Origin: Halopseudomonas oceani
Lineage (GTDB): Bacteria; Pseudomonadota; Gammaproteobacteria; Pseudomonadales; Pseudomonadaceae
Direction: 5' to 3'
Length of the DNA stretch: 64,000 nucleotides
Assembly: GCF_002903165.1 (NCBI RefSeq)
Contig: NZ_PPSK01000006.1
Coordinates: 62,001-126,000 of the forward strand
In this document: piece by piece, positions 1 to 10,771 of the stretch
Position numbering within the stretch: the first letter of the stretch is position 1
Layout of the letters: the number at the start of each line of letters is the position of its first letter
Notes under the pieces: generated by a model
What the model was told of the DNA's origin: nothing
The model's database searches: none
Seen by the model: the letters and a program-made list of their open reading frames with translations, nothing else
Position numbers and translations under genes: made by a program

Positions 1-1
1 G

Positions 2-511
2 CGTTACGTCAAGGCGTTTGAACGCCCGGCGTTCTTCCAGGCAGAGCAGGTTGCGCCGCCGTTCCCGATTGGTCAGGTGCAGGTAGTGCACGTGTGGCAG
101 TCAAACTGTCCCTGCAGCGCAGGTCATGAGGCTTACGTAGACGAGATGACGGTTCGCTTCGCCGGGCAGGGGGTGCGTTTTGCCCGTTCAGGTCAGCAAT
201 CGGCGGAGGGTATGCCCTCCGGATTGAGCCAGTTGCCCTATTGGCCGATACCCGAGGCCTGGGCCGAATGGCCGGGCGCGCCCTCGATTGCCATTTGGGC
301 CGCGGACGGCAGTTTGACCTATGTTGGTCCTTACAGCGATGGCGCGCATTGCAGTGCTGACAGCAGTTTTGTCGAGCCGGTGGTTCAGGCTCTGCTGGCA
401 GGGCGCAAGGTGGATGTTACCCGGCAGGATGTCGTTGCCTGTCTGTGTGACCTGCCTTCACTGAAGGACACCGCTGGGGGTGTCCCGTTTCCCTCAACGG
501 CTGAGCCTTGA
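2..511 (+). CDS. DUF6436-like thioredoxin-fold protein, 5' end outside window
   Basis: The reading frame is open from the first complete codon of the window (base 2), so the gene starts upstream and only its last 169 residues are seen. The GTG at 77 is internal, because coding sequence typical of the protein precedes it. The visible part contains a VHVWQSNCPCS stretch, with two cysteines spaced CPC where a thioredoxin-fold protein has its redox motif, followed by a helix and a strand (GVRFARSG) as in thioredoxin-like folds. I recognise it as the DUF6436 type found in Pseudomonas and relatives; no reaction is known to me. It probably acts in the envelope, but the N-terminus that would show a signal peptide is missing. 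It ends 130 bp before the convergent YaiI-type gene. Confidence 0.7.
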   Translation, partial: RYVKAFERPAFFQAEQVAPPFPIGQVQVVHVWQSNCPCSAGHEAYVDEMTVRFAGQGVRFARSGQQSAEGMPSGLSQLPYWPIPEAWAEWPGAPSIAIWAADGSLTYVGPYSDGAHCSADSSFVEPVVQALLAGRKVDVTRQDVVACLCDLPSLKDTAGGVPFPSTAEP

Positions 512-644
512 TGCAGCGTTAGCTGCACGCCGAGCGTGCACGGTTTAACGCTTTGACCAAGATTAGCGAGGCGGTCGAGCTGGATATGGTGTGCGCTCTG
601 TTTTTGGTGTCCGACGGTGCACAGTTGCGCGCGAGCCCTGAGTT

Positions 645-1091
645 TCAAAGGCGCGCGATCAGTCGGTCCAGTGCGTTGGCGAAGGCCTGTTTGTCTTTGT
701 CGTTGTAGGGTGCTGGGCCGCCGCGTCCGGCCAGTCCGGCACCGCGCAGCTCGTCCATCAGGTTGCGCACTGCCAGACGCTCGCCGATGCTGCCCTTGTC
801 GTAGATCTGGCCGCGCGGGTTGATGGCAGTGACGCCGCGGTCTACCAGGCCAGCTGCCAGCGGCACGTCGGCGGTCACCACCAGGTCACCTGGCCGTGAG
901 TGTTCAATGATGTAATGGTCGGCAGCGTCGGCGCCGGCGGCTACTGTCACCTGGCGTATGCCGGGGCCGGGCGGCAGTTGCTGGGCACTGTTGGCAACCA
1001 GTACCAGCTCGACCTGCTTGCGTCGGGCGGCTTTGACGGTGACGTCGCGTACCGGTCTGGGGCAGGCGTCGGCGTCGATCCAGATGGTCAT
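645..1091 (-). CDS. YaiI/YqxD family protein (DUF188)
   Basis: A 148-residue protein of the YaiI/YqxD family. The N-terminal MTIWIDADACPRPVRD block with its acidic IDADACP signature, and the later VVTADVPLAAGLVDRG and NPRGQIYDKGSIGERLAVRNLMDELR blocks, are the hallmarks of the family. The fold resembles PIN/NYN nucleases, but the biochemical role is not established. The ATG at 1089-1091 was chosen because it directly precedes the conserved start and has an AAGGAG-like Shine-Dalgarno sequence; a longer frame reaching 1181 only reads back into the 3' end of the upstream yheS-like gene. That gene ends at 1105, 13 bp away on the same strand, so the two are probably co-transcribed. Confidence 0.88.
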   Translation of the reverse strand: MTIWIDADACPRPVRDVTVKAARRKQVELVLVANSAQQLPPGPGIRQVTVAAGADAADHYIIEHSRPGDLVVTADVPLAAGLVDRGVTAINPRGQIYDKGSIGERLAVRNLMDELRGAGLAGRGGPAPYNDKDKQAFANALDRLIARL

Positions 1092-1104
1092 CTTGGCTCC
1101 TTGC

Positions 1105-3018
<1,914 letters not shown>

Positions 3019-3059
3019 GGGGCGGGAGTATATCAGCGCCAGAAGGCGGGAGAAGCATA

Positions 3060-3539
3060 ATGCGTGAGACAACCTTCGGCTTGCCGCAATGGGCGCAATG
3101 GCTTTACGCCATAGACGGCGTAGCGCCGCTGCTGCTGGCGCTGCAGGACGAGTGCGACGAGGACGTGTTGCTGCTGCTGTTGGCCATCTGGTTGTGGCAG
3201 CAGCGGCGGGCGTTGCCGGCGTCCCGCTGGCAGGCTCTGCAGACGGAGCAGGGCGCCTGGCGCGAGGCGGTCATTCTGCCGGCCCGCGAAGCCCGGCGCA
3301 GTCTCGCTGGTGACCCACAGTCGCAGGCGTTGTATCAGGTCGCGAAGCAGACGGAGATCGAGGCAGAGCTAAATCAATTGGCTCGCCTGGGGGCTTGGCT
3401 GGGCTGTAGCGAGTTGACTGCTGCCGATTTGTCGGCCTGTCTGGCAGGGGCCTGCGAAGGTGCGCTAAGCGGGCGTCGCGCCGAGCTGCTGGAGCAGCTG
3501 GCGCTACGCCTTGAGCAGGAGCTTAGTTCGCTTCTGTAG
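3060..3539 (+). CDS. TIGR02444 family protein (DUF2390)
   Basis: A 159-residue helical protein matching the TIGR02444/DUF2390 family by its LPQWAQWLYAIDGVAPLLLALQD-type N-terminus, the LLLLAIWLW segment and the REAVILPAREARRSL block. No function is known to me. It is divergent from yheS, with 41 bp between the start codons, so the two promoters must lie in or overlap that short gap and the gene starts. It runs convergently into algP, the last 17 bp of the two coding regions overlapping (3523-3539). In Pseudomonas this family member is regularly found beside algP/rsd, which supports the assignment. Confidence 0.85.
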   Translation: MRETTFGLPQWAQWLYAIDGVAPLLLALQDECDEDVLLLLLAIWLWQQRRALPASRWQALQTEQGAWREAVILPAREARRSLAGDPQSQALYQVAKQTEIEAELNQLARLGAWLGCSELTAADLSACLAGACEGALSGRRAELLEQLALRLEQELSSLL

Positions 3540-4041
3540 TGGGCTGCGATTCGGCTTTCGTGGTCGCAGGCTTGCGCTTGGCCGGGGCCCGGCGGCTGCG
3601 CGGCTTGGCTGCCGGTTTGGGAGCGTCGCGTCGGTCGAGCGCCTGGCTGACCTGGGCGTCAATACGGTCAAGCCCCTTGGCCAGACGCAGCGTCTGGCGC
3701 ACATCGGCTTCCAGCTTCTGGATGTAGTTCTCAGCATTGCTGCGAGCCTGCTTGAGATCAAGCAGGGCGGCCTGCAGGTCAGCGATCTTGCGACGGGTCT
3801 TGCCGCCACCTTTGCCGGGATCCTCAGCGGTGCGATCCGCCAGCTTGGCTTCGCTCTGCCTGAGTTTGTCCTCGAGCTTCTCCTGCTGGCGCTGGAGTTT
3901 CTCCAATGCCTTGCCGGCATCCTTGACCGCCTGCTCGCAGGCCTCGGTAAGGTGCTCGTTGAGGGTTCGGGTCAGCGTCTGCAGCAGGTGCAGCGGTGAG
4001 GAAACTTTGTCGGCGGCTTTTGGCTTGTCTGTGCTGGTCAC
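3523..4041 (-). CDS. algP: AlgP-like histone H1-like regulatory protein
   Basis: A 172-residue protein with a helical, charged, heptad-like body (about residues 15-130; Leu/Ala/Lys/Glu rich, likely coiled coil) and a basic Lys/Pro/Ala/Arg tail (about 138-170) of the histone H1 type. This is the build of AlgP (AlgR3) of Pseudomonas, described as a DNA-binding regulator of alginate genes. The tail here is short and has only one or two KPAA-like units, whereas P. aeruginosa AlgP carries a long tandem KPAA repeat, so this form is much shorter. The gene lies 28 bp downstream of rsd on the same strand, as in Pseudomonas, and is probably transcribed with it. Function in this organism is inferred. 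Confidence 0.8.
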   Translation of the reverse strand: MTSTDKPKAADKVSSPLHLLQTLTRTLNEHLTEACEQAVKDAGKALEKLQRQQEKLEDKLRQSEAKLADRTAEDPGKGGGKTRRKIADLQAALLDLKQARSNAENYIQKLEADVRQTLRLAKGLDRIDAQVSQALDRRDAPKPAAKPRSRRAPAKRKPATTKAESQPTTEAN

Positions 4042-4069
4042 GAGCAGATGTTCCTTATGCGTGGATTGC

Positions 4070-4543
4070 TCAGACAGTGCTGAGCAGATCCTTGTGAGCG
4101 TTGTGCAGTACTTCGATCAGACAGTCTTCAAGCTCAAAACGTTCATGTAGCAGGGCACCCAGCTGTTGCAGTCTTTGCTGCATCTGTTCTTCGTCAACAA
4201 TGCTCGCCAGTTGGCCGTAACTGTCATTGAAGGTGACTGCTTCGCGAGTGATGGCCTCGATCCTGGGATAAACCTGATGAGCCAGTTCAATACCGCGCTG
4301 GTCGTCGAAATCCTGCGCTTCGCGCAGCAGCTGCTCGTAGATTTCGAAGTGGCCGGCCGAAACATAGTCGACCAGAACGTCGCAGAAGGCGGATAGGGCC
4401 GTGTCGGCCGAGTCGGGTGTGTGAACGCGCTGACGCAGGCGGGTGTAGTCCATGATCAACTGGTTGCGTTCGGCCAGCCAGCGGTCGATCAGTTGGTGGA
4501 CGCCGCCCCAGCGTTCCTGGGAGGTTGTGCAAGTTTCCAGCAT
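4070..4543 (-). CDS. rsd: Sigma-70 regulator Rsd/AlgQ
   Basis: A 157-residue all-helical protein of the Rsd/AlgQ family, an anti-sigma-70 factor that binds region 4 of the vegetative sigma factor and shifts RNA polymerase toward alternative sigmas; in Pseudomonas the same protein (AlgQ) influences alginate and siderophore genes. Family markers are the N-terminal TSQERWGGVHQLIDRWLAER block, the FCDVLVDYVSAGHFEIYEQL helix and the DSYGQL/ HERFELEDCLIEVLH segments. Start: the ATG at 4543 has a strong AGAGGTGG Shine-Dalgarno sequence; a longer frame to 4609 lacks one and its first 22 residues do not resemble the family. It lies upstream of algP on the same strand. Confidence 0.92.
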   Translation of the reverse strand: MLETCTTSQERWGGVHQLIDRWLAERNQLIMDYTRLRQRVHTPDSADTALSAFCDVLVDYVSAGHFEIYEQLLREAQDFDDQRGIELAHQVYPRIEAITREAVTFNDSYGQLASIVDEEQMQQRLQQLGALLHERFELEDCLIEVLHNAHKDLLSTV

Positions 4544-4668
4544 CTTCCACCTCTTTCGGCAGTGTCGGCTGTGCCGACATGTTGGCTGTGAGTGATTACC
4601 GAGTTGCAACAGAATAGGCCAGTCAGTGTTGCTGCATCAAGGGTTCTGACGCGGCGCGGCTCGCCCGG

Positions 4669-5178
4669 TCAGTCGACCTTGCGCAGCACCTGCATCAGGC
4701 CAAACACGGTGTAGCAGATGAAGGCGATCAGGGTGCCCTCGGCGATGCTCAGGCCAAAGAAGGTCCAGGTCACCTCTGCGCACTGCGCGGTGCCGCTAAA
4801 TACCTGACTGAGCACGTCCCAGAACGGCATTGTTTCGAGCATGTAGTCCAGCGGCAGGATGCACGAGGGCACCTGATCCGGTGGCAGGTGCTGCAGCCAG
4901 ACCTGACGGCCGGCAGTGATGGCGCCGGCCAGGCTTGCCAGTGTCACCAGGACGCCGTAGACCCTTGCGCCGGTTCGTCTGCCATGCTTCGGGCTCGGGT
5001 TGTGCAGCACAGCTGCGAGGCAGATCAGGCCAACCACGATGACGGCGATGCGCTGGATGATACAGAGCGGACAGGGCTCAAGGCCGACAACATGCTCTAA
5101 ATACAGGGCGGCAGTCAGCAACAGGACAGACACGATCAGAGCGAGCAGATAAAGGGGGCGAGAGGCCGGCAGGGTCAT
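4669..5178 (-). CDS. dsbB: Disulfide bond formation protein B (DsbB/DsbH type)
   Basis: A 169-residue inner-membrane protein with four hydrophobic segments (about 9-28, 42-60, 75-92, 140-162). It has both periplasmic cysteine pairs of DsbB: CPLC at residues 36-39, and C106 with C133 in the second loop. DsbB reoxidises DsbA and passes the electrons to quinone. The conserved arginine after CPLC (CIIQR) is present. The neighbourhood (rsd upstream in map order, secB beyond) fits the Pseudomonas paralogue named DsbH, so it may be one of two DsbB-type proteins in the genome; the name dsbB here denotes the family. The ATG at 5178 is close to the first membrane helix, as expected. Confidence 0.9.
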   Translation of the reverse strand: MTLPASRPLYLLALIVSVLLLTAALYLEHVVGLEPCPLCIIQRIAVIVVGLICLAAVLHNPSPKHGRRTGARVYGVLVTLASLAGAITAGRQVWLQHLPPDQVPSCILPLDYMLETMPFWDVLSQVFSGTAQCAEVTWTFFGLSIAEGTLIAFICYTVFGLMQVLRKVD

Positions 5179-5311
5179 GCGAGATTCCGTCTTCGTTCGG
5201 GGTGCGGACGCCTACCTTAGAGCATGCGCTGGCGGGCGCACAAGATCAGATAGTTGTCGGGCGTCTGGTGCGCCCGTTGCCGGACCAGATGGCCCGGCAC
5301 GCAGGTACTGA

Positions 5312-5800
5312 TCAGGCAGTGCCTTCAGCTTCGCTGGCACGACGCTGTTCGGATTGGGCGAACAGGGCATCGAAGTTGACCGGTGCGAGCATCAGGGGAG
5401 GGAAGCTGCCGCGCAGAACCAGGTTGTCGATGGCTTCGCGGGCGTAGGGGAACAGGATGTTCGGGCAGAAGGCGCCGAGGGTGTGGCGCAGGGCGGCGTC
5501 TTCCAGGCCGTCGATGGCGAAGATGCCGGCCTGCTGGACTTCAGCGATGAAGCAGACCTCGTTTTCGCCACTGGTAACGGTGGCGTTGACGGTCAGCACT
5601 ACTTCGTAGACGCCGGGCTGCAGCTCGCTGTTACGGGTGTTCAGGTCCAGATTGACGTGGGGGTTCCACTGGCTCTGGAAAACGGCCGGCGACTTCGGCG
5701 ACTCGAAGGAAAGGTCTTTGACGTAGATGCGCTGCAGGCTGAACTGCGGCTGACCTGCCTGTGCGCCGTTGGCGGCTTGATTGTTCTGTTCTTCGGCCAT
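5312..5800 (-). CDS. secB: Protein-export chaperone SecB
   Basis: A 162-residue cytosolic chaperone that holds preproteins unfolded and delivers them to SecA. Conserved SecB blocks are visible: [13 protein letters not shown] (about residues 23-35), [21 protein letters not shown], and the [28 protein letters not shown] core in two adjoining parts. The C-terminal tail is acidic and Ala/Glu rich, which in SecB contacts SecA. The ATG at 5800 gives the usual MAEEQ start with an N-terminal Asn/Gln/Ala-rich tail. It is the third gene of a minus-strand row yibN-grxC-secB, the same order as in E. coli and Pseudomonas, and is separated from grxC by 50 bp. Confidence 0.96.
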   Translation of the reverse strand: MAEEQNNQAANGAQAGQPQFSLQRIYVKDLSFESPKSPAVFQSQWNPHVNLDLNTRNSELQPGVYEVVLTVNATVTSGENEVCFIAEVQQAGIFAIDGLEDAALRHTLGAFCPNILFPYAREAIDNLVLRGSFPPLMLAPVNFDALFAQSEQRRASEAEGTA

Positions 5801-5850
5801 CGTGAAAAATCCTTGATGTGATGGTTGTAATTGCGTGTTGAAAGCGCTGC

Positions 5851-6108
5851 TTACCCTGCCAGCAGCGCATCCAGTTGTCCAGCGCGCTGGCTGGCGAACA
5901 GCTCGTCGCAGCCGCCAACGTGGGTATCACCAATCCAGATTTGCGGGACTGAGGTGCGGCCGCCGGCCAGGCGCGTCATTTCCGCGCGCAGGGCAGGCTG
6001 ACCGTCAACGCTGATTTCGCGGTATTCCACGCCCTTGCTGGCCAGCAGTTGCTTGGCACGCGTGCAGAACGGACAGTAGTTGCTGCTGTAAATTACGACG
6101 TCAGCCAT
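5851..6108 (-). CDS. grxC: Glutaredoxin 3
   Basis: An 85-residue glutaredoxin with the dithiol active site C12-P-F-C15 directly after the first strand ([13 protein letters not shown]), the TSVPQIWIG cis-proline loop and the GGCDEL glutathione-binding turn. It reduces protein and mixed disulfides with glutathione. Its size is that of GrxC. The stop codon of yibN is next to it: yibN ends at 6110, 1 bp before the grxC ATG at 6108 on this strand, so the two are translationally close and surely co-transcribed, with secB next. Confidence 0.95.
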   Translation of the reverse strand: MADVVIYSSNYCPFCTRAKQLLASKGVEYREISVDGQPALRAEMTRLAGGRTSVPQIWIGDTHVGGCDELFASQRAGQLDALLAG

Positions 6109-6109
6109 A

Positions 6110-6532
6110 TCATTTCACCAGTGGCAGGTTGTCGGCGCGCCAGCCGGAAATGCCGCCGGACAGGCGAGCCACGCTTTCGTGGCCGGCGGCTTTCAACTGC
6201 TTGGCGCAGCCGGAGGCGTGCTGGCCGGCGGCGCAGACCAGCAGCAGGGGCTTGCCCTTGTGCTTGTCGAGTTCGCCCATGCGTTTTTCCAGCGCGTCGT
6301 AGGGGATGTTGATGGAGTCGACGATGTGGCCTGCGCTGAAATCTTTCTTTGGCCGCAGGTCGATCACAACAGCCTGCTCGCGGTTTATCAGGGCAGTCGC
6401 CTGGCTGGTGCTGAGCGACGCGCCAGCCTTGCGGCCTTCGGTAAACAGCAGCAGGGCGAGGATGACAAGAAAAGCGGTGGTCAGCAGGTAGTGATTGCCG
6501 ATGAATTCGATCAGATGTTGAAGAAACTGCAT
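6110..6532 (-). CDS. yibN: Membrane-anchored rhodanese-like protein YibN
   Basis: A 140-residue protein with one N-terminal membrane helix (about residues 15-31, LLTTAFLVILALLLF) and a single rhodanese domain. The domain shows VVIDLRPKKDFSAGHI and the active-site loop LLLVCAAGQ with the catalytic-type cysteine at residue 100, so a thiosulfate- or persulfide-transfer activity is possible. The ATG at 6532 was chosen because the upstream frame to 6676 runs into the promoter region of the divergent gpmI gene and is not hydrophobic. It is the first gene of yibN-grxC-secB and is divergent from gpmI, with 159 bp between them. Confidence 0.9.
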   Translation of the reverse strand: MQFLQHLIEFIGNHYLLTTAFLVILALLLFTEGRKAGASLSTSQATALINREQAVVIDLRPKKDFSAGHIVDSINIPYDALEKRMGELDKHKGKPLLLVCAAGQHASGCAKQLKAAGHESVARLSGGISGWRADNLPLVK

Positions 6533-6691
6533 TGAACTGGCTTCCGGTACGCTGAAAGCTCGCGAGTATACACCAACGATGGCGGGAACCGAGCATGACA
6601 GGCTGCCGCCCGACCAGTAAACTGTCGAGCATGTTGGCGGCCGACAGGCACGCAGTTCCTTTCCTGATCTTCCCAATGTGAGTTATTTGCC

Positions 6692-8230
6692 ATGACAGCA
6701 GCGCCCAAACCTCTGGTTCTGATGATTCTGGACGGCTTCGGTCACAGTGAGTCCCCTGATTCCAACGCGATCATGGCGGCCAATACACCGGTCTGGGACC
6801 GGCTTTGGGCCAATGCCCCACATACGCTGGTATCCGGTTCAGGCATGGATGTCGGCCTGCCTGATGGCCAGATGGGCAACTCTGAAGTTGGACACATGAA
6901 TCTGGGCGCCGGCCGGGTGGTCTATCAGGACTTCACCCGTGTTACCAAGTCGATTAAGGATGGCGATTTCTTCGAGAACCCGGTCCTCTGCGCTGCGGTC
7001 GACAAGGCCGTGGCCGCGGGTCGTGCGGTGCACGTCATGGGCCTGCTGTCGCCGGGTGGCGTGCACAGTCATGAGGATCAGCTGGCCGCCATGGTCGAGC
7101 TGGCGGCCCGCCGTGGCGGCGAGCACATCTATGTGCACGGTTTCCTTGACGGTCGCGACACGCCGCCGAGGAGCGCCGAACCCTCGCTGCAGATGATGGA
7201 AAACACCTACGCGCGCCTTGGCAAGGGGCGCACGGCCAGCCTGATCGGTCGTTACTACGCGATGGATCGTGACAACCGCTGGGAGCGGGTCGAGGCGGCC
7301 TACAGCCTGATCACTGAAGGTCAGGGTGAGTTCAATGCGCCGACGGCGGCCGACGGTCTGGCTGCTGCCTACGAGCGTGGTGAAAGCGACGAGTTCGTCA
7401 AAGCCACCACCATTGGCGCGCCAGTCAGGGTCGAGGACGGCGATGCAGTCATCTTCATGAACTTCCGCGCAGACCGTGCCCGGGAACTGAGCCGTGCGTT
7501 CGTTGACCCCGGTTTTAGCGGGTTTGCCCGTCAGCGCGAACTCAAACTGGCCGGCTACGTCATGCTGACCCAGTACGCCGCCGATATCCCGGCCCCCTGT
7601 GCCTATCCGCCGGCAACGCTGGAAAACGTGCTGGGCGAATATCTGGCGAAGCAGGGCAAGACGCAGCTGCGTATTGCCGAAACTGAAAAGTACGCCCACG
7701 TGACCTTCTTCTTCTCTGGCGGCCGCGAAGAGCCGTTCGAAGGTGAAGAGCGCATCCTGATCCCCTCTCCACAGGTTGCCACCTACGACCTGCAGCCGCA
7801 GATGAGCGCGCCGGAAGTGACTGATCGCATCGTTGAGGCTATCGAGCAGCAGCGGTACGACGTGATCATCGTCAATTATGCCAACGGCGACATGGTTGGC
7901 CACACCGGTGTATTTGAGGCGGCAGTTGCCGCCGTTGAATGCCTGGATAGCTGTATCGACCGCATCAGCGCCGCGCTGGCGAAGGTGGGTGGCGAGGCGC
8001 TGATTACCGCTGATCACGGCAACGTCGAACAGATGGCTGATGAGCACACGGGGCAGGCGCACACCGCGCATACCTGCGAGCCGGTACCTTTCGTCTACGT
8101 GGGGCCGCGCCAGGTCGAGCTGCGTGATGGCGGCATCCTCTCTGACGTTGCCCCCACACTGCTGACGCTGCTCGGTTTGCCGCAGCCGGCCGAGATGACC
8201 GGTCGCAGCATCATCACCAGCGTGAAGTAA
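6692..8230 (+). CDS. gpmI: 2,3-bisphosphoglycerate-independent phosphoglycerate mutase
   Basis: A 512-residue cytosolic enzyme that interconverts 3- and 2-phosphoglycerate in glycolysis and gluconeogenesis through a phosphoserine intermediate and two Mn ions. D14 in LMILDGFG and the nucleophile S64 in [14 protein letters not shown] are present, as are [30 protein letters not shown], the metal-binding NGDMVGHTG and the second metal site [11 protein letters not shown] with a downstream HT..H motif. Length is normal for the family. The ATG at 6692 is at the expected start. It leads a plus-strand row gpmI-envC-ctpA-yibQ; the gap to envC is 6 bp. Confidence 0.97.
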   Translation: MTAAPKPLVLMILDGFGHSESPDSNAIMAANTPVWDRLWANAPHTLVSGSGMDVGLPDGQMGNSEVGHMNLGAGRVVYQDFTRVTKSIKDGDFFENPVLCAAVDKAVAAGRAVHVMGLLSPGGVHSHEDQLAAMVELAARRGGEHIYVHGFLDGRDTPPRSAEPSLQMMENTYARLGKGRTASLIGRYYAMDRDNRWERVEAAYSLITEGQGEFNAPTAADGLAAAYERGESDEFVKATTIGAPVRVEDGDAVIFMNFRADRARELSRAFVDPGFSGFARQRELKLAGYVMLTQYAADIPAPCAYPPATLENVLGEYLAKQGKTQLRIAETEKYAHVTFFFSGGREEPFEGEERILIPSPQVATYDLQPQMSAPEVTDRIVEAIEQQRYDVIIVNYANGDMVGHTGVFEAAVAAVECLDSCIDRISAALAKVGGEALITADHGNVEQMADEHTGQAHTAHTCEPVPFVYVGPRQVELRDGGILSDVAPTLLTLLGLPQPAEMTGRSIITSVK

Positions 8231-8236
8231 GCGCCG

Positions 8237-9421
8237 ATGCCTAGTTCGCAGCAGGGACGCTGGTGGCGGCCGCTGATGGCCATGCTGCTGACCGCCGTGT
8301 GCGGTTGGGCTGCACCGCTGGCGGCGGACCAGCCGGCTGATTCGCGTGCCGCGAGGGCCGAGCTGGAAAAGGCGCAGGCGGACATCGAGCGACTGAAGGA
8401 CATGCTGCAGGGGCTGCGTCAGGAGGTCTCCGGTATGGAGGCCGAGCTGAAGGAAAGCGAGACCGACATCGGTCGTCTGCAGCGCGAGCGGCGCGAGCTG
8501 GAGCAACAGATCCGTGATGGCGAGAGCCGGCTGATCGATTTGCGCGAACAGACCCGCACCCTGCAGGCGTCGCTCAAGGGGCAGCAGGAACAGATTGCCC
8601 GGCAGGTCCGGGCTGCCTACATGGCCGGACAGCAGAGTTATATGAAGCTGCTGCTCAATCAGGACGATCCGGGACGCATGGCGCGGATGCTGCGCTATTA
8701 CGATTACGTCGGTCAGGCGCGGGTTGCGGAAATCTCCCGCTTCAACGACACCCTTGCCGATCTGCAGCAGACCAGTGCGCAAATCATCACCCAGCAGAAC
8801 GACCTACAGCAGCAGCGTGAAGGGCTGGCCGAGCGCACCACTGCGCTGCAGGCCCAGCAGCGCAAACGCAGTGAGCTACTGGCGTCACTGCAGGGTCAGC
8901 AGCGCAGCCAGAACGAACAGCTACGCGCGCGCGAGGCCGAGCGCGCGGAATTGACTCGCCTGATTAAACGTCTCGATGAAGCTGTTGTCAGTATTCCGGT
9001 GCCTGCCGGCAACCTGCCGTTTGCGCAAGCACGCGGCAAGCTGCCGCTGCCCGTCAGAGGGCAGCTGGCGGCGCGCTTCGGCAGTCAGCGTGGCAGCGAC
9101 GCCCGGTTGAAATGGGACGGACTGGTGATAAACGCGCCGAGCGGAACGCCAGTGAATGCGATTCACGGTGGTCGGGTGGTGTTTGCCGACTGGCTGCGTG
9201 GCTCGGGCTTGCTGCTGATTCTGGATCACGGCGGCGGTTATCTGAGCCTGTACGGGCATAACCAGACACTGCTCAAGGAAGTCGGTGCGTGGGTGCAGCC
9301 GGGTGAGGCGATCGCCACGGTCGGCAATAGCGGCGGCCAGGCGGAGCCTTCGCTCTACTTCGCAATTCGTCATCGTGGTCAGGCGCTGGATCCGTTGGGC
9401 TGGTGTATGCTGTCTGGATGA
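8237..9421 (+). CDS. envC: Murein hydrolase activator EnvC
   Basis: A 394-residue periplasmic protein: an N-terminal signal sequence (about 1-35, with LMAMLLTAVCGWAAPLAA), a long coiled coil rich in Q, E, R and L (about 40-245), and a C-terminal LytM/M23 domain (about 275-394). EnvC activates the amidases AmiA/AmiB at the division septum. The LytM domain is degenerate: the zinc-binding His of active M23 enzymes is replaced in the WDGLVINAP segment and the usual HxH motif reads YFAIRH, so it should be a non-catalytic activator. It starts 6 bp after gpmI, as in E. coli (yibO-yibP order), which supports envC rather than a true endopeptidase. Confidence 0.92.
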   Translation: MPSSQQGRWWRPLMAMLLTAVCGWAAPLAADQPADSRAARAELEKAQADIERLKDMLQGLRQEVSGMEAELKESETDIGRLQRERRELEQQIRDGESRLIDLREQTRTLQASLKGQQEQIARQVRAAYMAGQQSYMKLLLNQDDPGRMARMLRYYDYVGQARVAEISRFNDTLADLQQTSAQIITQQNDLQQQREGLAERTTALQAQQRKRSELLASLQGQQRSQNEQLRAREAERAELTRLIKRLDEAVVSIPVPAGNLPFAQARGKLPLPVRGQLAARFGSQRGSDARLKWDGLVINAPSGTPVNAIHGGRVVFADWLRGSGLLLILDHGGGYLSLYGHNQTLLKEVGAWVQPGEAIATVGNSGGQAEPSLYFAIRHRGQALDPLGWCMLSG

Positions 9422-9475
9422 CAGCACCAGGCAGACGGCAGGGCGCTCGTTGAATTTCCCGGACTGGAGAGTTAC

Positions 9476-10768
9476 ATGATTGCAGCGCGTAGTCTGTTGG
9501 TGGCCGGTTTTACCCTGGCTTTTGGCCTGTCGCAGGTTCATGCCCAGGAACAGGCTGCCGAGCCCGCCGCTGCGCCCTTGCCGCTCAACGAACTGCGGAC
9601 CTTTGCCGAGGTGTTCGAGCGTATTCGCAGCTCCTACGTCGAGCCGGTGGATGACGCGACGCTGCTGGAAAACGCCATTCGTGGCATGCTCGAAGGGCTA
9701 GACCCCCATTCCGCTTATCTGACCCCCGAAGACTACACCGGCCTGCAGGACAGCACCGAAGGGCAGTTTGGCGGCTTGGGGATCGAAGTGGGGCAGGAAG
9801 ACGGCTTCCTTAAGGTCGTCTCGCCCATCGATGACACGCCGGCCGCTGAAGCTGGCATCGAAGCGGGCGACCTGATCATCAAGATCGATGACCAGCCAGT
9901 AAAAGGCATGAGCCTGATGGACGCGGTTGACCGCATGCGCGGTGAACCTGGTTCCGAGGTGCGATTGACGCTGGTGCGCGGCGAGGGGCGCCCGTTCGAG
10001 GTGTCCCTCAAGCGCGCTGTGATCAAGGTCAAGAGCGTCAAGACCGAGGAGCTTGAGCCTGGCTATGCCTACTTGCGTGTTACCCAGTTCCAGGTCAACA
10101 CCGGTGACGAGGTGCGGGCGGCGATCAATCGCCTCAACGCTGACGGCCAGCTCAAGGGGCTGGTGCTCGATCTGCGCAACAACCCCGGCGGCGTTCTGCA
10201 GGCGGCGGTCGAGGTGGTCGACAGCTTTGTCGACAGCGGCCTGATTGTTTACACCAAGGGCCGCCTGAGCAACGCCGAGATGCGCTTCAATGCCACCAGT
10301 GCCAACCCGTCCGGCACGGTGCCACTGGTGGTGCTGATCAATGGTGGCTCTGCCTCGGCCTCGGAAATTGTCGCTGGCGCGCTGCAGGATCTGGGGCGCG
10401 GTGTGATCATGGGGACCGACAGTTTTGGCAAGGGCTCTGTGCAGACCGTATTGCCGCTGAACAACGACCGGGCACTTAAACTGACTACCGCGCTTTACTA
10501 CACGCCGAGCGGGCGCTCGATTCAGGCCCAGGGCATTGTGCCGGATATCCGTGTCGAGCGCGGGCATCTGACCCTTGATGAGGGGGAGATGGGCTTCCGC
10601 GAAGCGGATCTGGCAGGCCACATCAACAACGCCAGTGGCAACGAGCGGCCTACGGGCAGCGAGCCCAGAGCGGAGCGCAATCTGCTTGATGAGGATTATC
10701 AGCTGACCCAGGCGCTGAGCCTGCTAAAGGGCTTGAATATCGCCACCCGTTCGCGCGCCGCAGACTGA
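9476..10768 (+). CDS. ctpA: S41 family carboxyl-terminal processing protease
   Basis: A 430-residue exported serine protease. It has a signal peptide (about 1-23, ending at VHAQE), an N-terminal helical region, a PDZ domain (about 85-170, with GLGIEV, AEAGIEAGDLIIKIDDQPVKG), and an S41 catalytic domain. The catalytic serine lies in GGSASASEIVAGAL and the general-base lysine in GTDSFGKGSVQT, as in CtpA/CtpB. Such proteases cut periplasmic proteins near the C-terminus; in P. aeruginosa CtpA degrades peptidoglycan cross-link hydrolases together with LbcA, which fits its place next to envC. The gene starts 54 bp after envC. The symbol follows Pseudomonas usage. Confidence 0.92.
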   Translation: MIAARSLLVAGFTLAFGLSQVHAQEQAAEPAAAPLPLNELRTFAEVFERIRSSYVEPVDDATLLENAIRGMLEGLDPHSAYLTPEDYTGLQDSTEGQFGGLGIEVGQEDGFLKVVSPIDDTPAAEAGIEAGDLIIKIDDQPVKGMSLMDAVDRMRGEPGSEVRLTLVRGEGRPFEVSLKRAVIKVKSVKTEELEPGYAYLRVTQFQVNTGDEVRAAINRLNADGQLKGLVLDLRNNPGGVLQAAVEVVDSFVDSGLIVYTKGRLSNAEMRFNATSANPSGTVPLVVLINGGSASASEIVAGALQDLGRGVIMGTDSFGKGSVQTVLPLNNDRALKLTTALYYTPSGRSIQAQGIVPDIRVERGHLTLDEGEMGFREADLAGHINNASGNERPTGSEPRAERNLLDEDYQLTQALSLLKGLNIATRSRAAD

Positions 10769-10771
10769 TTG

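Noticed and set aside
6839..8782. A 647-codon minus-strand open frame opposite gpmI and envC
   Set aside because: Shadow frame of two well-conserved genes, no ribosome site, no family similarity.
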